This document shows, in pieces, positions 52,473 to 61,492 of a DNA stretch of 64,000 nt. The position numbers and the translations under genes were made by a program. Under the pieces are notes generated by a model. The model ran no database searches. It saw nothing but the letters and a program-made list of their open reading frames with translations, and had not been told where the DNA came from. Every line of letters starts with the position of its first letter. Positions within the stretch are counted from its first letter, which is position 1. The DNA is from Bacteroidales bacterium (GTDB lineage Bacteria > Bacteroidota > Bacteroidia > Bacteroidales > UBA932), in NCBI GenBank assembly GCA_017938925.1, contig JAGBAO010000017.1, positions 1 through 64,000 of the forward strand. The letters run 5' to 3'.

Positions 52473-53589
52473 TATAATGTGTTTTTCTTATTCTGTCGTA
52501 GGTCGTCACCATCTTGTCGTATTCCCATCTGCCCAGCCATTTGTCCCGTCTGCCGATATATTCCTCGATCGGAATGACTGTGTAAGTGTCTGTCAGTCCT
52601 CCCGGACGTGAACACCAGAGGTGGGTCAGTTCCATTGGCAGCATTCTTATGTCTCCGTTTTCTTCGCGGATGATTCGCAAAGTGACCATCAGTCCCACCT
52701 GTGTGTTTGCGGCGCTCATGTTCGAAACAGCGTTTCCCAAGGAATATGCCACAGGCGTTCCGCAGACAGTCATCGTATCCTGGACTACATGCGGATGGGT
52801 GCCTATGATGACGTCAGCTCCTTTTTCTGCAAGCCATGCGGCAGTCTCTTCCTGCTGCCGTGAGTGGACCAGTTCATATTCGTTTCCCCAGTGAGGAAGT
52901 GCAATCGTTACATCCGATTCCTTCTGAGCCTTCTCAAATGCCCTCTCAAGCATCTCCTTCATACCGATGTAGTTCACTTTCGGCCACTTGTCAGTCGCTC
53001 CCAGATTGGTCCCGTATGTCATGTTTATGAACGAAACCCTGATGCCCTTTCTTGTGATCTCCAGAGGACAGTTCCGTTCCATGTCCTTCATGTCGGCTGC
53101 AAGTCCTGTGTAGTCAACACCATGCTTCCAGTTCAACTCCCGGTATGCGTCGAGCGTTCTTGATGCACCCTCGCTGCCCTTGTCCAGGATGTGGTTGTTG
53201 GCGCACAGGAATATGTCAAAACCGCATTCTGCAAGATATTCTGCGTAAGCCTCAGGTGCGGAAAAGGCAGGATATCCCGTGTATGGTTCACCGGCCAGAG
53301 TGAATTCCATATTCGCGACAGCAATGTCAGCCTCTTCTATCAAGTCTTTCAGATGGCAGAAGTATCCGGAGAAGTCGTAAGTCCCGTTCTTTCCGGCATG
53401 TGAAATCTGAGCGGAATGCATCATCATGTCACCGAAGAATCTCAGCGTGAGCGTGTCTTGTCTGAACAATGAAACGGCACGCGGACAATCATGCCTGAAA
53501 TCCAGATTCTGAGCATGACTGTCCGGAACAGCAGCGCAGCATAGGGCAGCGCCGATCAATGCAATCAGTGATATGTTCGCTCCTGACAT
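52465..53589 (-). CDS. CapA-family (poly-gamma-glutamate synthesis-like) metallophosphatase fold protein
   Basis: This 374-residue exported protein has a signal peptide (ALIGAALCCAAVPDSHA). The PGA_cap/CapA fold has the metal motifs LRFFGDMMMHS, VANMEFTLAG, CANNHILDKGSEG, LPHWGNEY and IGTHPHVVQ. Proteins of this group are linked to capsule polymers or phosphoesterase activity, and the true substrate is unknown. I prefer the ATG at 53589 because a -7 element (TATATTTG, minus strand, 53601-53608) lies just upstream; an ATG at 53613 is upstream of it. It is coupled to phoH. Confidence 0.8.
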   Translation of the reverse strand: MSGANISLIALIGAALCCAAVPDSHAQNLDFRHDCPRAVSLFRQDTLTLRFFGDMMMHSAQISHAGKNGTYDFSGYFCHLKDLIEEADIAVANMEFTLAGEPYTGYPAFSAPEAYAEYLAECGFDIFLCANNHILDKGSEGASRTLDAYRELNWKHGVDYTGLAADMKDMERNCPLEITRKGIRVSFINMTYGTNLGATDKWPKVNYIGMKEMLERAFEKAQKESDVTIALPHWGNEYELVHSRQQEETAAWLAEKGADVIIGTHPHVVQDTMTVCGTPVAYSLGNAVSNMSAANTQVGLMVTLRIIREENGDIRMLPMELTHLWCSRPGGLTDTYTVIPIEEYIGRRDKWLGRWEYDKMVTTYDRIRKTHYNE

Positions 53590-53619
53590 CTTATTATCTA
53601 CAAATATATTCAAAATTAT

Positions 53620-53651
53620 TTTGTCTCAGACCATTAAATGGTTAAATTTGC
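53620..53651 (+). promoter_or_regulatory. Promoter of the SPOR lipoprotein gene
   Basis: TTTG (53620-53623), 19 bases, then TAAATTTGC (53643-53651) is an exact consensus. The ATG at 53675 follows after about 23 bases. It is back to back with the weaker capA promoter. Confidence 0.75.
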
Positions 53652-53674
53652 ACAGATACATAGTTTTTGATAAT

Positions 53675-54193
53675 ATGAATAAATGTGTTCTGTCGGTTCT
53701 GCTTGTCAGCCTCATGCTGGCACTGACCGGATGTGACTTTATGAGAAAGCTTGCAGGACGTCCTACAAGCGAGGATATCGAGAAGGCGAGAGTGGAGATG
53801 CTGCTTGCCCAGGAGGCTGCCCTGAAACAGTCTCTTGATTCTCTCAAACAGGAAAAACAGGCAGTCCAGGATTCGATCGATGCTCTGGAACTCTTTGTGC
53901 AGCAGGGAGGTACAGTGCTGAATCCTTCAAAACTCGGTGGCTTGTATACGACAAAGCTTCAATACAGATATTATGTCATCATCGGCGCATTCCGCACCCG
54001 TTCCAACGCCGAGGCTCTGCTCATGAAGGCGGAGACAGCCGGCTATAAGCCTGCTCTGATCAGTTTCAGAAACGGCCTCCTTGCTGTGGGCCTCTGCCCT
54101 GTCGATGAATGCAGCAGTGCAGTCGAGATGGTGAAGAAGATAAGGCAGGAGTCTTTCTGTCCTTCCGATGTCTGGATTCTTGTGAATGAGTGA
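53675..54193 (+). CDS. SPOR-domain lipoprotein
   Basis: This 172-residue lipoprotein (lipobox LTGC) has a coiled coil at about residues 30-80 (Lys/Gln/Glu-rich) and a C-terminal SPOR domain (YYVIIGAFRTRSNAEALLMK, residues about 90-165), which binds peptidoglycan stripped of stem peptides at the division site. It overlaps the next gene by 8 bases. I chose the ATG at 53675 because it follows the promoter; the longer frame from 53573 covers it. Confidence 0.88.
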   Translation: MNKCVLSVLLVSLMLALTGCDFMRKLAGRPTSEDIEKARVEMLLAQEAALKQSLDSLKQEKQAVQDSIDALELFVQQGGTVLNPSKLGGLYTTKLQYRYYVIIGAFRTRSNAEALLMKAETAGYKPALISFRNGLLAVGLCPVDECSSAVEMVKKIRQESFCPSDVWILVNE

Positions 54194-55559
54194 TATGTGC
54201 AGACGTGTTGTTATGCTTCTGATGCTGGCACTCTTGCCGGCATTTTCTTCGTCAGCCCAGTACAGGGATGGTGCGGCTTATCGTGAGCTTGATGACAGTG
54301 AGACAGTTGCCTCCTTGAAGTCTCAGGTGAGATATCTGTCTTCCGCCATGCTGGAAGGCCGTAAGGCCGGATCTGAAGGTGAGAAGCTTGCTGCCGCATA
54401 TGTTACTCAGACACTCAGGTCGTATGGTGTCGATGTGCTTTCCCCGGCAGATGGCGAGGTCTTCGGGCTGAAGACGGAAAACGGAGATACCCTGACTTCG
54501 CGAAATGTCCTTGGTTTCGTGCAGGGATATGACAAGAACCTCAGAGACAGATATATAGTTGTCGGTGCCCGCCTTGACAATCTGGGATCGATGACCATGA
54601 CGGTGGATGGAAATCCTGTCGAGAAGATATTCTATGGAGCAAACGGCAATGCCACGGGGCTGTCGATGATGCTGGAACTTGCGAGGATGGTTCAGACAAA
54701 CTCGATCCTCTTCCGCCGCTCAGTTCTGTTCGTTGCCTTCGGAGCTTCAAACGAATCCTTTGCAGGCTCCTGGTACTTTCTTGAGAGATCTTTCTCGGAT
54801 GTTGCAAACATAGATGCAATGATAAATCTGGATATGCTCGGAACCGGATATAACGGATTCTATGCATATACATCTTCAAACGCCGATATGAATGCGCTTC
54901 TGAAAGGGCTCACAGCTGAACTTCAGCCAGTCCTTCCGGAAGTCGTGGCCACAGAGCCATATCCGTCGGACCACCGGATATTCTATTCTAAGGAGATTCC
55001 GTCCGTAATGTTCACGACAGGACGTTATCCTGAACATAATACGGAAAAGGACACTCAGGCCATCATTGATTATGAAATGATGGAACGTGAGCTTGAATAT
55101 ATATACAATTTCTCTCTTGCTTTGTCCAACACGCAGGCCAGCTTGTCGTTCAGACCGGATGAAGTCCCTGATAGAGGACCGAGCTTTGATGACGTGGTGT
55201 CCTTCTATGACTGTGATCAGAAACCTGTATTCCTTAATAGCCAGGACCCGAGACAGTTCCTCCAGAAATGGGTGTATCAGTATCTGAAATATCCTGCAGA
55301 GGCGATAAGGGATGGAGTACAAGGCAAGGTCATGGTTGAATTCATAGTCGAGAAGGATGGAAAGGTGACTGGAGCCAGGGTTGTGAAGGGAGTTTCTGAA
55401 GAACTGGATGCAGAGGCCCTGAGGGTAGTGTCAGCTTCTCCGAAGTGGAAACCTGGTAGGATGAACGGCAACAAGGTGCGCACCTCTTTGACCATACCGG
55501 TGGAATTCAGACTTGAGAAAAAGGGTGGAAAATCCAGTTTCGGAATAAAGAAATATTGA
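54186..55559 (+). CDS. M28 peptidase-like protein, active site degenerate, fused to a TonB C-terminal domain
   Basis: This 457-residue exported protein (signal ending near FSSSAQ) has an M28-type aminopeptidase fold (residues about 45-310) with most metal ligands replaced: GARLDNLG instead of GAHxDHxG, GANGNATG instead of GADDNASG, and FGASNES instead of the Glu-Glu pair. NLDMLG and SDH remain. The C-terminal 85 residues are a TonB-type domain (YPAEAIRDGVQGKVMVEFIV, SPKWKPGRMNG). It is likely a non-catalytic adaptor for the envelope. It starts within the SPOR gene's stop. Confidence 0.83.
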   Translation: MSDMCRRVVMLLMLALLPAFSSSAQYRDGAAYRELDDSETVASLKSQVRYLSSAMLEGRKAGSEGEKLAAAYVTQTLRSYGVDVLSPADGEVFGLKTENGDTLTSRNVLGFVQGYDKNLRDRYIVVGARLDNLGSMTMTVDGNPVEKIFYGANGNATGLSMMLELARMVQTNSILFRRSVLFVAFGASNESFAGSWYFLERSFSDVANIDAMINLDMLGTGYNGFYAYTSSNADMNALLKGLTAELQPVLPEVVATEPYPSDHRIFYSKEIPSVMFTTGRYPEHNTEKDTQAIIDYEMMERELEYIYNFSLALSNTQASLSFRPDEVPDRGPSFDDVVSFYDCDQKPVFLNSQDPRQFLQKWVYQYLKYPAEAIRDGVQGKVMVEFIVEKDGKVTGARVVKGVSEELDAEALRVVSASPKWKPGRMNGNKVRTSLTIPVEFRLEKKGGKSSFGIKKY

Positions 55560-55560
55560 T

Positions 55561-55568
55561 TACATTTG
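55561..55568 (+). promoter_or_regulatory. -7 element of the leuS promoter
   Basis: TACATTTG matches TAnnTTTG and is 20 bases before the leuS ATG. It begins one base after the stop codon of the gene before, and no -33 box is clear. Confidence 0.45.
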
Positions 55569-55588
55569 TAGGTTATTAGCATAATACC

Positions 55589-58354
55589 ATGGACTATAAT
55601 TTCAAAGAAATCGAGCAGAAATGGCAGGCCTACTGGGCTGCCAATCATACATTCAAGGCAGAGATAGACAGTTCAAAGCCAAAGTATTATGTCCTTGACA
55701 TGTTCCCGTATCCGTCAGGCGCGGGTCTTCATGTGGGACATCCTCTCGGATACATTGCAAGCGATATATACAGCCGCTACAAGAGACTCTGCGGATTCAA
55801 TGTCCTTCATCCTATGGGATATGATGCCTTCGGTCTTCCTGCCGAGCAGTATGCTATCCAGACCGGTCAGCATCCTGCGGTGACAACAGAAAAGAACATC
55901 GCCCGCTACCGTCAGCAGATGGACAGGATCGGTTTCTCATATGACTGGGATCGTGAGGTACGCACCTGTGATCCAGAGTATTACAAATGGACGCAGTGGG
56001 CGTTCCTGCAGATGTTCGCCAGCTGGTATGATAACGTGCAGCAGAAGGCACGTCCGATTTCGGAATTGGAAGAGATCTTTGCCAAGGAAGGAAATACAAA
56101 GGTCGATGCTGCATGCGGTGAGGTGGAGACCTTTACTGCAGAGCAGTGGAATGCATATGATGACGCTCGAAAGGCTGCTGTCCTGATGCAGTACAGGATC
56201 GCTTATCAGGGTGAGACGGCTGTGAACTGGTGCCCGGCATTGGGAACCGTACTTGCCAATGACGAGGTGAAGGAAGGATATTCGGTCCGTGGAGGACATC
56301 CTGTGGAGCAGAAGAAGATGACCCAGTGGCAACTTCGTGTTTCCGCCTATGCGGGACGTCTGCTCGATGATCTCGAAGAACTTGATTGGACAGATTCGCT
56401 CAAGGACATGCAGCGTAACTGGATCGGCAAGAGCCAGGGAGCTGAGATGGTCTTCAAGGTTTCCAACGGACAGCAGGAATATGACATGACCATCTTCACC
56501 ACGCGTGCGGACACTGTGTTCGGAGTGACATTCATGGTCCTTGCACCTGAAAGCGAGTGGGTGGATGTGCTCACCACTCCGGAGCAGAAGGAAGCAGTGG
56601 AGGCATATCTGATCCAGGCTAAGAAGAAGACTGAGCGTGAGAGAATGACGGAGACCAGGAAGGTGTCAGGCGTGTTCTCAGGATCATATGCAGTGAACCC
56701 TCTTACAGGAGACAAGGTGCCTGTATGGATTTCGGAATATGTGCTTGCGGGTTATGGAACAGGTGCCATCATGGCGGTTCCGGCTCACGACAGCCGTGAC
56801 TATGCCTTTGCAAGGCATTTCAATCTTCCTGTAATTCCTCTTATCGAAGGCTGCGACGTCAGCGAGTCAAGCTTCGATGCGAAGGAGGGAATCATGTGCA
56901 ATTCAGGGTTCCTCAACGGAATGACTGTCAAGGAGGCTATCCCTGCTGCAATCGATTATGTGGAGAAGCACGGAATAGGACGTCGCAAGGTGAATTACCG
57001 TCTTCGCGATGCCATATTCTCGCGTCAGAGATATTGGGGAGAACCGTTCCCTATGTACTTCAAGGACGGAATTGCGACTCCGATGCCGATGGACAAGCTC
57101 CCTCTGGAGCTTCCAGAGGTGGATAAGTTCCTTCCTACCGAGTCAGGAGAACCGCCTCTTGGACGTGCTGCAGACTGGACATATGAAGGCTATCCTATCG
57201 AGTTGAGCACCATGCCAGGCTTTGCAGGCAGCAGCGCCTACTATCTCCGTTATATGGATCCGCATAATTCTGAGGCACTGGTAGGACGCGAAGCGGACGA
57301 GTACTGGCGCGATGTGGACCTCTATATCGGTGGAACTGAGCATGCTACAGGTCACCTTATCTACTCGCGTTTCTGGAACAAGTTCCTCTTCGACCTTGGT
57401 TATGTGTGCGAGAAGGAACCGTTCAGAAAGCTGATCAACCAGGGTATGATCCAGGGACGCTCGAATTTCGTATATCGAATCATCAACACAAATACGTTCG
57501 TCTCTCTCGGACTGAAGGATCAGTATGAGACCACTGAGATTCATGTGGATGTGAACATAGTCCGCAACGACCGTCTTGACCTTGAGGCCTTCCGTAACTG
57601 GATGCCGGATTTCGCCGATGCGGAGTTCATCCTCGAAGATGGTGAATATATATGCGGATGGGCGATCGAGAAGATGTCCAAGTCCATGTTCAATGTCGTG
57701 AACCCGGATATGATCTGTGACACTTATGGTGCTGATACTCTGCGACTTTATGAGATGTTCCTCGGACCTCTCGAGCAGTCAAAGCCATGGGATACGAAGG
57801 GAATTGACGGCGTGAACCGCTTCCTCAGAAAAGTCTGGAGGATGTTCTATGACCGTGACGGACTGATTGTAAGTGATGAGAAGGCTTCACCGGATGAGCT
57901 GAAGGCTCTCCACAAGCTCATCGGCAAGGTCCGCACAGACATTGAGGCGTTCTCGTTCAACACGGCGGTCAGTGCATTCATGATTGCTGTCAACGAACTC
58001 ACTGACCTCAAGTGCAGCAAACGAGAGGTGCTCGAACCGCTCCTTATCCTCCTTGCTCCGTTTGCTCCTCACATAGCGGAGGAACTCTGGGAGGCCCTCG
58101 GACATAAGGACAGCATAACATACGCATCGTTCCCTGAATATGTCGAGGCTTATACCATTGAGAACAACTGCACATACGCAGTGTCTTTCAACGGAAAGAC
58201 CCGTTTCACAGTAGAACTTCCGCTTAACATGTCCCGTGAGGATGTCGATGCACACGTGCGTGGACTTGAACAGACATCCAGGTATGTGGGCGAAGGAAAC
58301 ATCGTGAAGGTGATAGTTGTTCCCGGAAAGATTGTGAATATAGTTGTGAAATAA
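55589..58354 (+). CDS. leuS: Leucyl-tRNA synthetase
   Basis: This 921-residue class I synthetase charges tRNA-Leu. The HIGH motif is HVGH in [11 protein letters not shown] (about residue 49) and KMSKS is in EKMSKSMFN (about residue 694). The CP1 editing domain lies between ([33 protein letters not shown] with the editing Asp). A stretch rich in charged residues after [14 protein letters not shown] is a Bacteroidetes-type insertion. The anticodon-binding domain and C-terminal domain are complete. Confidence 0.97.
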   Translation: MDYNFKEIEQKWQAYWAANHTFKAEIDSSKPKYYVLDMFPYPSGAGLHVGHPLGYIASDIYSRYKRLCGFNVLHPMGYDAFGLPAEQYAIQTGQHPAVTTEKNIARYRQQMDRIGFSYDWDREVRTCDPEYYKWTQWAFLQMFASWYDNVQQKARPISELEEIFAKEGNTKVDAACGEVETFTAEQWNAYDDARKAAVLMQYRIAYQGETAVNWCPALGTVLANDEVKEGYSVRGGHPVEQKKMTQWQLRVSAYAGRLLDDLEELDWTDSLKDMQRNWIGKSQGAEMVFKVSNGQQEYDMTIFTTRADTVFGVTFMVLAPESEWVDVLTTPEQKEAVEAYLIQAKKKTERERMTETRKVSGVFSGSYAVNPLTGDKVPVWISEYVLAGYGTGAIMAVPAHDSRDYAFARHFNLPVIPLIEGCDVSESSFDAKEGIMCNSGFLNGMTVKEAIPAAIDYVEKHGIGRRKVNYRLRDAIFSRQRYWGEPFPMYFKDGIATPMPMDKLPLELPEVDKFLPTESGEPPLGRAADWTYEGYPIELSTMPGFAGSSAYYLRYMDPHNSEALVGREADEYWRDVDLYIGGTEHATGHLIYSRFWNKFLFDLGYVCEKEPFRKLINQGMIQGRSNFVYRIINTNTFVSLGLKDQYETTEIHVDVNIVRNDRLDLEAFRNWMPDFADAEFILEDGEYICGWAIEKMSKSMFNVVNPDMICDTYGADTLRLYEMFLGPLEQSKPWDTKGIDGVNRFLRKVWRMFYDRDGLIVSDEKASPDELKALHKLIGKVRTDIEAFSFNTAVSAFMIAVNELTDLKCSKREVLEPLLILLAPFAPHIAEELWEALGHKDSITYASFPEYVEAYTIENNCTYAVSFNGKTRFTVELPLNMSREDVDAHVRGLEQTSRYVGEGNIVKVIVVPGKIVNIVVK

Positions 58355-58365
58355 CCACTTATCAT

Positions 58366-59277
58366 ATGAAAACTAGTAACTTGCTGACTACAATCTGGGA
58401 TTATTTCCTGATGACGGTAGGTTCGCTCATCTTTGTGATGGCGTGGACTTCGTTCCTGATTCCTAACGGACTTGCCAGCGGCGGCCTGACCGGTCTTTGT
58501 ACGATCATTCAGTATGGAACAGGTATTCCGGTGGGATGGACTTATCCGACAATCAACATCATCCTCCTTATTCTCGGATTCCTCTCTTTGGGCAAGGCCT
58601 TCGGATTCAAGACCATATATGTGATCGTCCTTACATCCGTCCTCTTTGAGGTGATGCCTAAGTTTCCTCAGCTTCAGGTCTATATCAATGAGAAATTCTT
58701 TGTCGCCCTGGTGGGTTCTGCAATGGAGTCAGTCGGTATCGGCCTTGTGCTTCTTCGAGGCGGAAGTACCGGAGGAACCGACATTGTGGCCATGATGATA
58801 AACAAATACTGGCCAGTGTCGCCGGGACGTGTATATCTCTTTACAGATATATTCATCATTTCATCTCTGCTCTTCATTCCGGACAAGGGACTTGTGGATG
58901 TCATCTATGCATCTGTAGTGATGATCGGCTTCTCGATAGGAGTGGATTTCGTACTTCTTGGAAACAAGTCTTCAGTGCAGATCCTGGTGTTCTCGTCCAA
59001 GTATGAGCAGATAGCTGATCATATAATAAATGAAGTCAGACGAGGAGTTACCGCACTTCAGTCTGTCGGCTGGTACTCACAGAAGGAGAGCAAGGTTCTG
59101 CTTATCATTGCCAGAAAGCATCAGATGAACGACGTCGTGAATGCAGTGAAGGCGATCGACAAGAATGCGTTTATTTCTGTATCGACTGCCAAGAGTGTGT
59201 ATGGTGAGGGATTTGAGGAAGTCAAGTCCGGTTTGAAATTAAAGAAGAATCAGGAAACAGAAGACAATGGCCAATAA
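58366..59277 (+). CDS. YitT-family membrane protein (first of a tandem pair)
   Basis: This 303-residue inner-membrane protein of the YitT family has about five or six helices (residues 10-200) followed by a soluble DUF2179 domain (residues about 220-290, GVTALQSVGWYSQKESKVLL). The motif LLRGGSTGGTDIVAM is typical of the family. The function is not established. It is 11 bases after leuS and overlaps its paralogue by 11 bases. Confidence 0.85.
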   Translation: MKTSNLLTTIWDYFLMTVGSLIFVMAWTSFLIPNGLASGGLTGLCTIIQYGTGIPVGWTYPTINIILLILGFLSLGKAFGFKTIYVIVLTSVLFEVMPKFPQLQVYINEKFFVALVGSAMESVGIGLVLLRGGSTGGTDIVAMMINKYWPVSPGRVYLFTDIFIISSLLFIPDKGLVDVIYASVVMIGFSIGVDFVLLGNKSSVQILVFSSKYEQIADHIINEVRRGVTALQSVGWYSQKESKVLLIIARKHQMNDVVNAVKAIDKNAFISVSTAKSVYGEGFEEVKSGLKLKKNQETEDNGQ

Positions 59278-60226
59278 GCTTTTGAAGTCCGACTTGACCT
59301 CCATGGCCAGGGAATATGCTCTGGTTACATTCGGAGTCATATCATATGCATTGGGATGGACCATCTTCCTTCTCCCGAACAATCTGATCGGTGGAGGAGT
59401 TTCCGGTTTTGCATCCATCCTCTTCTATGCTACGGGAATTCCGATGGGTGTGACTTATTTCATCCTGAATATTCTCCTCCTTCTGATCGGAACAAAGATT
59501 CTCGGCACAGGATTCGGAGGCAAGACCATCTATGCGATAATCATGACTTCGATCATGCTCAGCATAATGCCGAAGATCGTTCCAGTGGACTTTATACATG
59601 AGTTTGCCCTTTCCAACGGAAAGATCATATGTACTTTCCTCGGAGGAATCATAGCAGGATTCGGTATAGGTCTGTCCATATCCCAAGGTGGAAGTACAGG
59701 AGGAACCGATATTGTTGCCCTTATATGGTGCAAGTTCCGTCCTGCTTCTCCGGGACGGGTCATACTCATCATTGATGTGGGAATCATCCTCTCGTCCCTC
59801 TGTTTCCCTTCCTACACCGAGACCGGAGAGCTTCTTCCGTTTACAGAGAAGCTGGCTGTAGTCGTATATGGTCTCATTCAGGTAACTGTGAGCGGCTATG
59901 CGATCGATCTTTATCTCTCTGGATCCAAGCAGTCAGTCCAGGCTTTCATCTTTACCAAGAAGGCTGAGGAAATGGCAGATGCCATAGCTTTCGATATGAA
60001 GAGGGGAGTTACGGTTATTCCGGCTAAGGGATGGTTCTCCAAAGAGGAGAAACAGGTGCTTATGGTGGTCACCAGAAAGACGGATCTCAACCTCCTTTTG
60101 AGGTATGTCAAGACCATCGATCCTGATGCTTTCCTCTCGGTTTCGTCTGTAATGGGAGTCTATGGTCAGGGCTTTGATACCATCAAGGTGAAGACAAAGG
60201 ATAGTCGGACACCCAAAAATGACTAA
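59267..60226 (+). CDS. YitT-family membrane protein (second of a tandem pair)
   Basis: This 319-residue paralogue of the preceding protein has the same build: helices (residues 15-215), SQGGSTGGTDIVALIWC, then a DUF2179 domain (GVTVIPAKGWFSKEEKQVLMV). The two are clearly related but not close in sequence, so the duplication is old. An overlap with the first gene suggests joint production; a heteromer is possible. Confidence 0.85.
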   Translation: MANKLLKSDLTSMAREYALVTFGVISYALGWTIFLLPNNLIGGGVSGFASILFYATGIPMGVTYFILNILLLLIGTKILGTGFGGKTIYAIIMTSIMLSIMPKIVPVDFIHEFALSNGKIICTFLGGIIAGFGIGLSISQGGSTGGTDIVALIWCKFRPASPGRVILIIDVGIILSSLCFPSYTETGELLPFTEKLAVVVYGLIQVTVSGYAIDLYLSGSKQSVQAFIFTKKAEEMADAIAFDMKRGVTVIPAKGWFSKEEKQVLMVVTRKTDLNLLLRYVKTIDPDAFLSVSSVMGVYGQGFDTIKVKTKDSRTPKND

Positions 60227-60268
60227 AAAAAAGAAAAAATTATAAAAAAAAGAAATTTGTGACGAATG

Positions 60269-60303
60269 ACCCCTTCTCAGAATGCACCGAGAAGGGGTTT
60301 TTC
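60269..60303 (+). terminator. Terminator after the YitT pair
   Basis: ACCCCTTCTC (60269-60278) pairs perfectly with GAGAAGGGGT (60289-60298) around a 10-base loop, and TTTTT follows. It lies 43 bases after the second yitT stop. The promoter of the AraC-type gene begins right behind it. Confidence 0.85.
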
Positions 60304-60305
60304 TA

Positions 60306-60313
60306 TATTTTTG
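60306..60313 (+). promoter_or_regulatory. -7 element of the AraC-type gene
   Basis: TATTTTTG fits TAnnTTTG and lies 23 bases before the ATG at 60337, immediately after the terminator hairpin. No separate -33 box is clear. The hairpin itself occupies that position. Confidence 0.45.
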
Positions 60314-60336
60314 TTTCCGGGAAAACAGAAAGGTTT

Positions 60337-61425
60337 ATGGTTTTGTTTATAGCAGCTTTGATTCTGATGGGCTTCTTGTCAATGGCCGTCTTTCAGATTT
60401 TCCGGAACCGAAGAATGCAGGAAATCCCAGATGAAAGGATGAAGTTCCTGCCTTATTATCTGATAGTCGATTCCGGATTCATTCTGTCGGACGTCCTTGC
60501 GGGAGGCCATCTGGACATGCGGTTGCCGATGGACATATATATGACTTTTCTGCCTCTTCTTTTCATGACATCATCCACCATGAATGAAGAGCATATGCGG
60601 TTAGCAGCGCGATCCGTGCTTGTGGCTGAGATTATGATTTCTCTCTACTATCTTTCCTGTGCATTGGGGTTCCTGCCTCTTCCGGACAGATTCAAGCTGA
60701 ACAAGATGCTCGGCTTTGGCTCCCTGTACCTATGTGCGACCTATGTCTTCACTATATTCATGCGTATAAGGGAGGTGCGTCTTGTCATGAAGGCCGGAAA
60801 TGTGTGGTCATGCCTGACTCTGGCTATTGATGGGGTCTATCTCTCCGTCATGATGTCACTGTTGCTTTCTCTTGTGATGTACTTTGATCATACATGGGCC
60901 AGACTGACTGTTTCTGTCTTCATGTGGCTGGAGGTAGTGGCGTTGTCTGCCCGCATTTCAAATGATTCCGTATTCATCTTCTGGAGCAGACAGGAACGGA
61001 GGATAGTGGAATCCATGAAGATATCGTCTGTCGAAATCTCACCGGGAGGCCTTAAGGCCGATGACGGATATAAGGAGATATATGAACGGATCGTCGCACT
61101 CTTTGAGAATGACAGGATGTACCTTAACAGCAGTCTCACCATCAACGATGTAGTAAAGGTCGTCTTTACCAACAAACTGTATATATCCCGAGCGATAAGT
61201 CAGTTCACCGGGCGTAACTTCTGCCAGTTCGTGAACTATTACCGGGTGACTTATTCAGTCCGGACCTTCCGGGATAACCCTGATCTGAAGGTCGCCGAAC
61301 TGGCACTTATGAGCGGATTCAACTCGGTTGTGTCCTTCAGCATGGCCTTCAGACTCTATATGGGTGAAAGCCCTAGCGACTGGTGCAGAAAAGAACGGAG
61401 CCGGCTGATAAGGAGGAAAAAATAA
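60337..61425 (+). CDS. Membrane-anchored AraC-family regulator
   Basis: This 362-residue protein begins with a membrane domain of about six or seven helices (residues 1-215: MVLFIAALILMGFLSMAVF, ILSDVLAGGHLDM, SLLLSLVMYFD) and ends in an AraC-type DNA-binding domain (residues about 260-360: TINDVVKVVFTNKLYISRAI, GRNFCQFVNYYRV, VAELALMSGFNSVVSFSMAFR). AraC proteins with membrane sensors occur in Bacteroidetes but no signal is known here. The longer frame from 60259 would overlap the terminator, so 60337 is preferred. Its targets are unknown. Confidence 0.83.
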   Translation: MVLFIAALILMGFLSMAVFQIFRNRRMQEIPDERMKFLPYYLIVDSGFILSDVLAGGHLDMRLPMDIYMTFLPLLFMTSSTMNEEHMRLAARSVLVAEIMISLYYLSCALGFLPLPDRFKLNKMLGFGSLYLCATYVFTIFMRIREVRLVMKAGNVWSCLTLAIDGVYLSVMMSLLLSLVMYFDHTWARLTVSVFMWLEVVALSARISNDSVFIFWSRQERRIVESMKISSVEISPGGLKADDGYKEIYERIVALFENDRMYLNSSLTINDVVKVVFTNKLYISRAISQFTGRNFCQFVNYYRVTYSVRTFRDNPDLKVAELALMSGFNSVVSFSMAFRLYMGESPSDWCRKERSRLIRRKK

Positions 61426-61449
61426 GTTGTGGATTCGGATTGTCCTGAT

Positions 61450-61457
61450 TATCTTTG
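61450..61457 (+). promoter_or_regulatory. -7 element of the ettA promoter
   Basis: TATCTTTG matches TAnnTTTG. The ATG at 61493 follows after 35 bases. Confidence 0.55.
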
Positions 61458-61492
61458 TATGTTTGTACAATTGAATCTAAACTTTAAGAAAT

